The translations under genes and the position numbers were made by a program. The notes beneath the pieces are model-generated. The model was not told the origin of the DNA and searched no databases. It saw only the letters and a program-made list of their open reading frames with translations. A stretch of DNA of 6,395 nucleotides from Bacteroidota bacterium (GTDB lineage Bacteria; Bacteroidota; Bacteroidia; Bacteroidales; UBA10428): positions 1 through 6,395 of the forward strand of contig JAGDMB010000149.1 in NCBI GenBank assembly GCA_017860375.1. Reading direction: 5' to 3'. Of the stretch, positions 1 through 5,223 are shown piece after piece (the first letter of the stretch is position 1; each line of letters begins with the position of its first letter).

Positions 1-144
1 GCAAGTGCCCGTCAGATACCTTACGTCGCACTGGTGGGTGAAAACGAGATCCGGGAGGAGAGGATCACCGTTAAAAACCTTGCAACGGGGGAGCAGAATT
101 CCTACCGGATCCCGGAACTTATTGAAACCTTTAAGAACCGGTAA
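1..144 (+). CDS. hisS: Histidyl-tRNA synthetase, C-terminal end (partial)
   Basis: Frame 1 is open from the left edge to a TAA at 142-144, giving the last 47 residues of a protein whose start lies outside the window. The text includes IPYVALVGENEI, then ITVKNLATGEQ, and ends IETFKNR. This is the pattern of the C-terminal anticodon-binding domain of class II aminoacyl-tRNA synthetases: a strand ending in VGxxE followed by a strand carrying the (V/L)(K/R)(N/D)xxTGEQ turn. The ending fits HisS best, which charges tRNA-His in the cytoplasm. ThrRS shares the fold, but its tail usually reads differently (a VGDKE-type segment followed by RRRG). ProRS, also related, usually continues beyond this domain. 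No catalytic motif is in view, so the HisS name rests on the tail alone. The next gene starts 121 bp downstream and I see no clear terminator between them. Confidence 0.72.
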   Translation, partial: ASARQIPYVALVGENEIREERITVKNLATGEQNSYRIPELIETFKNR

Positions 145-265
145 ACCGCTTTTGAAAAATACATCGAAAGAAACGGCATGAACCATGCATATTAAATTCA
201 GCGATCGGATATATTGCCTATATTTACTCGCCAAATTTTCAGACCGATAAAGCAGATTATTTCAA

Positions 266-2068
266 ATGCTTATAAATTTCATAACCAGGCATTTGCCGTG
301 GCTTAGAAGAAGCGAGGGCATTTTACGGTCAGGAACAGATTATTCCCTATTCTTCATTTCGCTTTTTGCTTTTGGAATCGCTGTATGGGATACCGGTTTC
401 CCCCAGTCGGAAAGAACGCAGCTGATCTTAGATTTCTTCTACAAAGTATATTTTGCCGGTAACGGCTTGTTTTATGTCAGCCGCTACCTGCTTTTATTCA
501 GGCATCATAAGCTTTCCCTGGTGGCTATAACCAACCTGCTGCTGGGAGCGGTATTGCTGTTTGAATATTCCCTGAGCCTGATCCTGGGGAGGCCCTATAT
601 ATTGGGCAGTTTCTTTCATCTCTCCTCTGTGTACAAGACCATCACCGCTTTGTTATTCATTTTTGAACTCTCGCGGCTTGACTTTTTCCGGTTTTTTGCA
701 AAGTTAAATCCTCCGCAGATATTCATTATCAGCTTTGGTTCCATCATACTCACCGGTGCTTTGTTCCTGATGATGCCACAGGCCACTACGCAACATATTT
801 ATTTCATTGATGCTTTTTTTACGGCCACGAGTGCGGTTTGTGTTACCGGGCTGACCGTGGTGGATACCGCCACAGGCTTTACCATGTTGGGTAAGGCCAT
901 CATATTGGCACTCATTCAGATCGGGGGACTGGGTATCATGACGTTTACAAGCTTTTTTGCCGTCTTTTTCAAAGGAACGCAAACCTTCCGCGAGAAACAG
1001 GTCCTGCAGGAATGGCTGAATGATCCCAGCCTTGCATCCATACGGCATACCCTGAGCAAGGTTGTTCTGTTTATGCTGCTGGTGGAGTGCACAGGGATTA
1101 TCCTGATCTATTTGTCCCTCGATCCCCAGCATTTTGAAAAAGCACAGGGATTCCGGTTCGCAGTCTTTCATGCAATATCGGCTTTTTGCAACGCAGGCTT
1201 TTCCACCTATTCCGACAATCTTTTTAACTACAGGGTAAGGGATAACACCGCCGTGCTTTATATTATCAGTTCCCTTATTGTCATTGGCGGTATTGGTTTC
1301 CCGGTGGTGCTTAATCTGTATGATTTGGTCAAGGCGAAGCTTCGAAATTATTATGAGAAGCGGATAAAACGTTTCCGCTATGTACCGGCATTCGGTTTGC
1401 TGAATATCAATACCCGGCTGGTGCTGATTACCACGTTTATTCTGATTATCGGGGCTGCCTTTTTCTTTTATGTTTTTGAGAACAACCATTCGCTGCGGGA
1501 AATGCCGCTGTCACAGAAAATTGCACATTCTTTTCTGGGGGCCATTACTCCGCGAACAGCAGGTTTCAATGCCGTTAATATGTCCCTTCTTTCATCGCCT
1601 GCCATTTTGATGACCATGGCCCTGATGTGGATAGGTGCCTCTCCGGTCTCCACGGGCGGCGGGATCAAAACTACCACGTTTGCCGTTGCCTTGCTGAATC
1701 TGTCCAAGATCATCAAAGGCAAAGAACGCATCGAAATCTTTAAGCGTGCCATCGATCCCAATGCGGTTGGCAGGGCTTTTGCGATCATGTTTTTCTCCTT
1801 TATCATTCTGGGCGTCGGTGCATTTACCATCTATTTGATTGAACCGCATATCAGCATGCTTAAAATTGCCTTCGAATGTTTTTCGGCTTACGGCACGGTG
1901 GGTCTATCGCTGGGCATTACACCCCTCCTGACGACAACATCAAAAATGATACTGGTCCTCCTCATGTTTTTCGGCAGGATGGGAACCATCACCCTGCTGA
2001 TGGTGTTTGTCAGCCATCCGAAAAGCAGGCCTTATCGCTATCCGTCCGATACAATTGTCATAACTTAA
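266..2068 (+). CDS. ktrB: TrkH/KtrB family potassium uptake membrane subunit with N-terminal membrane extension
   Basis: This 600-residue inner-membrane protein is the ion-conducting subunit of a Ktr/Trk K+ uptake system. The four membrane-pore-membrane repeats of the superfamily are visible. The filter segments are VTGLT (Gly195), NAGFS (Gly311), TAGFN (Gly433) and TVGLS (Gly546). All four have the filter glycine, as expected for a K+-selective transporter. The loop in the third repeat, IGASPVSTGGGIKTTTF (456-472), matches the KtrB/TrkH gate, and the last repeat has the conserved arginine in FFGRMG (Arg571). KtrB proteins are usually about 450 residues. The surplus is an N-terminal block (about 25-145) with four predicted hydrophobic segments (about 25-43, 56-78, 82-107, 120-138) before the first canonical helix at about 150-170. 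The ATG at 266 is the first in frame after a TAA at 248-250. There is no Shine-Dalgarno sequence, as is usual in Bacteroidota. The gating subunit follows 10 bp downstream. I use ktrB rather than trkH because that partner has a single RCK unit; the two names overlap in practice. Confidence 0.95.
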   Translation: MLINFITRHLPWLRRSEGILRSGTDYSLFFISLFAFGIAVWDTGFPQSERTQLILDFFYKVYFAGNGLFYVSRYLLLFRHHKLSLVAITNLLLGAVLLFEYSLSLILGRPYILGSFFHLSSVYKTITALLFIFELSRLDFFRFFAKLNPPQIFIISFGSIILTGALFLMMPQATTQHIYFIDAFFTATSAVCVTGLTVVDTATGFTMLGKAIILALIQIGGLGIMTFTSFFAVFFKGTQTFREKQVLQEWLNDPSLASIRHTLSKVVLFMLLVECTGIILIYLSLDPQHFEKAQGFRFAVFHAISAFCNAGFSTYSDNLFNYRVRDNTAVLYIISSLIVIGGIGFPVVLNLYDLVKAKLRNYYEKRIKRFRYVPAFGLLNINTRLVLITTFILIIGAAFFFYVFENNHSLREMPLSQKIAHSFLGAITPRTAGFNAVNMSLLSSPAILMTMALMWIGASPVSTGGGIKTTTFAVALLNLSKIIKGKERIEIFKRAIDPNAVGRAFAIMFFSFIILGVGAFTIYLIEPHISMLKIAFECFSAYGTVGLSLGITPLLTTTSKMILVLLMFFGRMGTITLLMVFVSHPKSRPYRYPSDTIVIT

Positions 2069-2078
2069 AACTACCGAA

Positions 2079-2768
2079 ATGAATTTTATTATTCTTGGGT
2101 TGGGAAATTACGGAGCTTCGCTGGCGAAAAAGCTCTCCGCTATGGGTCACGAAGTGATAGGCGTTGACAAAGACATGGCCAAGGTGGAGTTTTTTAAGGA
2201 CAGGGTCTCGAATACCATTTGCCTGGATGCTACCGATATTCATGCCATCCGCGCTCTTCCGCTGGCGGATGCCGACTGGGTGGTGGTTGCCATTGGCAAT
2301 GATTTCGGGACTTCCGTTATGATTACTGCCTTGCTGAAAAAACTGAACGTGAAAAATATTGTCAGCAGGGAAACCTCATCCGTACATTTTAACGTTATGG
2401 AGGCACTGGGTATCCATGAGACGGTGAATCCGGAATTCGATTCCGCCCAGGTATTTGCCGAGATGCTTGTTATGCAAGGTGTGAAGGGAATATATCCCCT
2501 TTCACGGGAAATTAAAATAGCGGAAATCCCGGTGCCGGATTCGCTGGTTGGCAAACCGGAAAGCATTTTTAAGATTAATCATGATTATAAGGTGGAAGTC
2601 ATCGCCGTGAAACGGAATGCGGCAAATTTTCCTTCCGGCAGCAGCAACGGCGACGCCTGTGAGGTTTTGATGGGCCGCGGTTTAAGTGAAACATTCAAAC
2701 CCGAAGCAACGGATAGGCTCATCGTCCTGGGGAACAGGGATGATATTCTTGATCTGTTAAAATCTTAA
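2079..2768 (+). CDS. ktrA: KtrA/TrkA-type RCK regulatory subunit of potassium uptake system
   Basis: This 229-residue cytosolic protein gates the membrane subunit encoded just upstream; in characterised Ktr systems such subunits form an octameric nucleotide-binding ring under the membrane. The N-terminal half (about 1-125) is an RCK_N Rossmann fold: the dinucleotide motif GLGNYG at 7-12, the acidic end of the second strand in GVDKD (Asp30), LDATD at 49-53 where many relatives have GDATD, and VVVAIGND at 68-75. The C-terminal half (about 138-229) fits RCK_C, beginning around IAEIPVPDSLVGK and ending with TDRLIVLGNRDDILDLL. One RCK_N plus one RCK_C at about 220-230 residues is the KtrA architecture; E. 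coli TrkA is a tandem duplication about twice as long. The 10-bp spacing from the stop of the transporter gene indicates co-transcription. The leader is A-rich without a Shine-Dalgarno sequence. ATP/ADP or NAD(H) responsiveness is known for the family but cannot be told from this sequence. Confidence 0.94.
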   Translation: MNFIILGLGNYGASLAKKLSAMGHEVIGVDKDMAKVEFFKDRVSNTICLDATDIHAIRALPLADADWVVVAIGNDFGTSVMITALLKKLNVKNIVSRETSSVHFNVMEALGIHETVNPEFDSAQVFAEMLVMQGVKGIYPLSREIKIAEIPVPDSLVGKPESIFKINHDYKVEVIAVKRNAANFPSGSSNGDACEVLMGRGLSETFKPEATDRLIVLGNRDDILDLLKS

Positions 2769-2771
2769 CTT

Positions 2772-2863
2772 TCAACCGATTACCGCTTACCGCTTACTCT
2801 CTAACCTCTAACCTCTAACCTCTAACCTCTAACCTCTAACCCTTTACCTCTAACCGCTTACCC
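2772..2863. repeat. Degenerate heptamer tandem array (CTAACCT consensus), main block
   Basis: Thirteen 7-bp units lie in the gap between the converging ktrA and MCE genes. In order, from 2772: TCAACCG, ATTACCG, CTTACCG, CTTACTC, one extra T at 2800, five perfect CTAACCT units (2801-2835), CTAACCC, TTTACCT, CTAACCG and CTTACCC (ending at 2863). The general form is YTWACCN. The pattern of a perfect core with decayed flanks suggests unit-by-unit expansion by slippage followed by drift. The complementary strand reads AGGTTAG per unit and so carries GG every 7 bases. There is no coding potential: TAA on the plus strand and TAG on the minus strand recur in every frame. Function unknown. Confidence 0.93.
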
Positions 2864-2869
2864 CCTTTC

Positions 2870-2906
2870 GACGCTGCCAGGACCTTCGGACGCTGGCAGG
2901 TCTTCG
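2870..2906. repeat. Imperfect 18/19-bp tandem duplication containing an inverted repeat
   Basis: Two adjacent copies interrupt the heptamer array: GACGCTGCCAGGACCTTCG at 2870-2888 and GACGCTGGCAGGTCTTCG at 2889-2906. They differ by one C/G substitution and by AC versus T. The substitution makes the centres complementary: CTGCCAG (2874-2880) pairs with CTGGCAG (2893-2899) across a 12-base loop that contains CTTCGG, giving a 7-bp stem. No T-run follows the stem on either strand, so it does not look like a standard intrinsic terminator, although its place between convergent genes would suit one. It may be part of a dispersed intergenic repeat together with the heptamers; that is inference. Confidence 0.75.
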
Positions 2907-2909
2907 CCG

Positions 2910-2937
2910 CTAACCTCTAACCTCCAACCTCTTACCG
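2910..2937. repeat. Heptamer tandem array, second block
   Basis: Four further units of the same family resume after the interrupting 18/19-bp duplication: CTAACCT, CTAACCT, CCAACCT and CTTACCG. After two bases (GC) an ATTACCG unit at 2940-2946 overlaps the TAA stop codon of the minus-strand MCE gene, which reads TTA on this strand at 2941-2943. A matching ATTACCG unit sits near the other end of the array at 2779-2785. The array therefore reaches right up to, and one base pattern into, the neighbouring gene. Confidence 0.88.
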
Positions 2938-2940
2938 GCA

Positions 2941-3873
2941 TTACCGATCCTTCTTCCCGAAAAGCGAAAAATGCACATACCGCTTTGGGTGTGCCTTTAC
3001 GTCGATAAGCAGGGAATCCAGACTGAATAAAGCGCTGTTGAGATTCGTATAAAGGGAATCATCCGTGACAAGCTTGCCCGCGGTGCCTTCACCCTCATTG
3101 ATTTTGGCAAGGGTCATATCCAGTTTGGTGAAGGTCTGATCGGCCTTATCCACAACTGCTTTGATATCCGCCTTTTCAAGGGAATCCGAAATGGAAGAGA
3201 TATTCTGCAGGGTCTTTGAAAGGTCTTCATTGTTGTTTTTCAGATTGCCCGTGATGGAAGCAAGGTTGTTGAAACTGTTGTTTAACTCTCCGCCGGATTG
3301 AAGGGAGGCAGTAAGCTCCGCCACCGACTGATCAAGGTTTGCCAGGGTGGACTTCAGATGGTTGCGGGTCGAAACATCCAGCACATTATTTACAGCCGCA
3401 AGGGCAGAATCAATCTGTCCCAGCACGTTTTCTGCCTTGTCTTTGATAGGCCCGATAAGTTCGGAAAGTTCCCGCTCCGTGGCGGCGATGAGCGTATCAC
3501 CCGGCTCATGGAAACCCGGCCCTTCGCCCAGCACGATCTTTAATTCCTTGATCCCCGAAACAAGACTTGAATTCCGGATCAAAAGCACGGTATTGCGCGG
3601 AAGCCTTATCTTTTCCTCGAGGTTGATCTCCACCACAATCCGGTCGACATTGTCTTTGTTAAACTGGATGGACCCCACATTGCCCACCTTATACCCGTTG
3701 AGGACTACCACACCCGATTCAATCAACCCCTGAACATCACTGTAAACGGCATAATAGCTTTCGGTGGTTTTGAGAATATTGACTCCCTTTAGAAAATTCC
3801 ACACCCATATCAGTATTGCGATAGTGACAATCGCTACGAAGCCTATCTTTATTTCACGGGAGATTTTTTTCAT
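2941..3873 (-). CDS. MCE (MlaD-like) family lipid-transport protein
   Basis: This 310-residue protein is anchored in the inner membrane, with the bulk in the periplasm. It starts MKKISREIKIGFV, has one hydrophobic anchor (about 11-28), then a single MCE domain (about 38-117) with the hallmark segments DVQGLIESGVVVLNGYKVG (46-64) and SLVSGIKELKIVLGEG (103-118). The remainder (about 133-290) is predicted largely helical with coiled-coil or amphipathic character, and ends with KLVTDDSLYTNLNSAL (267-282) and a short basic tail. MCE proteins form hexameric rings or tubes that carry phospholipid or other lipids between inner and outer membrane, normally powered by an MlaE permease and MlaF ATPase; neither is in this window. 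The start lies 3 bp after the TGA of the upstream amidase gene, so the two are surely co-transcribed and possibly translationally coupled. Family assignment is firm. Orthology to E. coli MlaD, and the cargo, are not established by sequence. The gene ends at the heptamer array. Confidence 0.93.
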   Translation of the reverse strand: MKKISREIKIGFVAIVTIAILIWVWNFLKGVNILKTTESYYAVYSDVQGLIESGVVVLNGYKVGNVGSIQFNKDNVDRIVVEINLEEKIRLPRNTVLLIRNSSLVSGIKELKIVLGEGPGFHEPGDTLIAATERELSELIGPIKDKAENVLGQIDSALAAVNNVLDVSTRNHLKSTLANLDQSVAELTASLQSGGELNNSFNNLASITGNLKNNNEDLSKTLQNISSISDSLEKADIKAVVDKADQTFTKLDMTLAKINEGEGTAGKLVTDDSLYTNLNSALFSLDSLLIDVKAHPKRYVHFSLFGKKDR

Positions 3874-3876
3874 GGA

Positions 3877-5109
3877 TCAGTTGTTTTTAGTTGTAGTGTT
3901 GATTTCCTTCAGCGCCTGGTCAACCGGGATAATATTGCCGTCCCTGACTGCAATGACGAAAGCTCCGGGAAAACGATCCTGAAGTTTCCTGCAGCTCGCA
4001 TTGGTTTCATTATAGGAATCGCTTCCGTCCACAGCATATTTATAGATATTGCCCACCCTGTATTCCGATATGCTTTTGCATCCTTTGAAACGGGGGTCAT
4101 TCATCGGTACCTTTGTGGCGGAGGCTATCACCTGTATTTTAAATGCAATGGCGGAAAGATTCTGCTCCGGATTTGTCGATCCTCCCATGGCTGCATCCCT
4201 ACCGGATGGCTCGACAGCAGGATCGGCAAGTGAAAGTGTATCGGCCTGACGGAGCAGGATATCGCTGTCTGCTCCCGCACTCCTGCCGGCTAAATACGTA
4301 TTTTTGTTTTCAATCATATTCCTGTAATCCCTGAATGCCCTGAAAATGGCAGATGCTATATAGTCCTGGCCCTGTTCCGACAGAAGGAATTTTTCCTCAT
4401 CGGGATTGGTCATGAATCCGGTTTCGATCAGGACTCCCGGCATGGAGGTTCTCGCCAGCACAAGCAATCCCTGCTGTTTTACTCCCCTGTCCTTGCGGGA
4501 TGCACGGTCCCTGAACTGATCCTGCACATAGGCGGCAAAATTAATACTTTGCTCAAAATACAAATTCTGCATAAGGGAAAAAATCATATAGGATTCCGGG
4601 GAACGCGGATCAAAGCCTTCGTAATGCGTGGTATAATCGTCTTCGAGTAAAATGACGGAATTTTCTTTTTTGGCTACTTCAAAGTTCTCCTCCGCCCGGT
4701 GCAATCCAAGCACCAGTGTTTCGGTTCCGGAAACCAGATTGCTCACGTTTCCGTTTGCGTGTATGGAAATATACAGGTCGGCCTTATTGCTGTTTGCGAT
4801 GTCAGCCCGCATGTGCAGGGGTATAAACTCATCTGTTTTTCGGGTGTACACCACTTTAATATCGGGCAGCCCGGTTTCAATATATTGCCCGAGTTTCAGG
4901 GCAATGGCCAGCACTACCTCCTTTTCACTCCCGGCCAGTCCTGTCGAACCGGGATCCTTTCCGCCATGACCGGCATCAATAACCACGGTCTTGAATTTGT
5001 ATCCGTTCTTTATTTCCTGCTGGCTGTAAATAAAAGGATTCAGTATTCCGATGATAAGAAACAGACAGAATCCCCGTTTACTAACTATTCTTATGATTGT
5101 TTTGACCAT
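3877..5109 (-). CDS. N-acetylmuramoyl-L-alanine amidase (Amidase_3, AmiC-like) with C-terminal SPOR-like domain
   Basis: This 410-residue exported enzyme cleaves the bond between N-acetylmuramic acid and the stem peptide of peptidoglycan. A basic N-terminus followed by a hydrophobic stretch (about 13-28) makes a likely signal peptide, with cleavage near YSQ (28-30). The Amidase_3 domain (about 40-262) opens with VVIDAGHGGKDPGSTG. Zinc ligands are His48, Glu62 (in GSEKEV) and His117 (in SIHANG), and the catalytic glutamate is Glu229 in GVLIETGFMTNPDEE, so the active site looks complete. After a low-complexity linker (about 268-318) a C-terminal domain (about 320-402, from IAFKIQVIAS to RDGNIIPVDQAL) has the shape of the SPOR-like tail of Bacteroidota amidases; SPOR domains bind denuded glycan at division sites. 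It heads an operon with the MCE gene, 3 bp downstream. The ATG at 5109 has no Shine-Dalgarno sequence, only an A/T-rich leader. The match to E. coli AmiA/B/C is at family level. Confidence 0.95.
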   Translation of the reverse strand: MVKTIIRIVSKRGFCLFLIIGILNPFIYSQQEIKNGYKFKTVVIDAGHGGKDPGSTGLAGSEKEVVLAIALKLGQYIETGLPDIKVVYTRKTDEFIPLHMRADIANSNKADLYISIHANGNVSNLVSGTETLVLGLHRAEENFEVAKKENSVILLEDDYTTHYEGFDPRSPESYMIFSLMQNLYFEQSINFAAYVQDQFRDRASRKDRGVKQQGLLVLARTSMPGVLIETGFMTNPDEEKFLLSEQGQDYIASAIFRAFRDYRNMIENKNTYLAGRSAGADSDILLRQADTLSLADPAVEPSGRDAAMGGSTNPEQNLSAIAFKIQVIASATKVPMNDPRFKGCKSISEYRVGNIYKYAVDGSDSYNETNASCRKLQDRFPGAFVIAVRDGNIIPVDQALKEINTTTKNN

Positions 5110-5161
5110 TGTGAATCCGTAATTTATTAGCTTTACAGCGCTGGATCTGGGTGTGAAAGTA

Positions 5162-5196
5162 CAAAATTAGACCATATTGTTTTAATTTGTTATCAA
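5162..5196 (-). promoter_or_regulatory. Candidate Bacteroidota-type promoter for the amidase-MCE operon
   Basis: Reading the minus strand, TAATTTTG (5169 down to 5162) matches the Bacteroidota -7 consensus TAnnTTTG at every fixed position. A TTG (5196 down to 5194) could serve as the -33 element, but the 24-bp spacing is longer than the usual roughly 19-21 bp. The implied transcript start near 5155 would leave a leader of about 45 bases before the ATG at 5109, which is plausible. The -7 match is seen directly; promoter activity is inferred. Confidence 0.4.
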
Positions 5197-5223
5197 GTCC
5201 TTGTTAAGTTTCATTAGCTACTG

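Noticed and set aside
176..188. Small palindrome GCATG-AAC-CATGC between the tRNA synthetase gene and the transporter gene
   Set aside because: A 5-bp stem with a 3-base loop and no following T-run is too weak to call a terminator or operator.
219..226. TATATTTA as a -7 box for the potassium operon
   Set aside because: It misses the final G of TAnnTTTG and has no TTG at a suitable distance upstream. The operon's promoter is not identifiable by eye.
704..1489. Long minus-strand open frame (261 codons) opposite the K+ transporter
   Set aside because: It is a shadow of the firmly identified transporter gene. The translation is rich in Gln, His, Lys and Cys without any recognisable domain or hydrophobic pattern, as expected from antisense reading of membrane-helix codons.
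2874..2899. Intrinsic terminator for ktrA or the MCE gene
   Set aside because: The 7-bp stem is credible but no T-run follows on either strand and the 12-base loop is long. I list it as a repeat rather than a terminator.
2772..2937. Possible CRISPR array or telomere-like terminus
   Set aside because: The units are only 7 bp and directly abutting, with no spacers, so it is not a CRISPR. Genes continue on both sides, so it is not a chromosome end despite the telomere-like look.
3347..3733. Plus-strand open frame opposite the MCE gene
   Set aside because: Ser/Pro/Arg-rich antisense translation with no domain. The minus-strand MCE protein has clear motifs over the same bases.
4652..5130. Two overlapping plus-strand open frames opposite the amidase gene
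   Set aside because: They overlap the catalytic core of the amidase, show no family motifs, and cannot both be real in the same bases.
5182..5212. TTAATTTG or TAAGTTTC as the lptD promoter -7 box
   Set aside because: Each has one mismatch to the consensus and none has a correctly spaced -33. The second would leave a leader of only a few bases.
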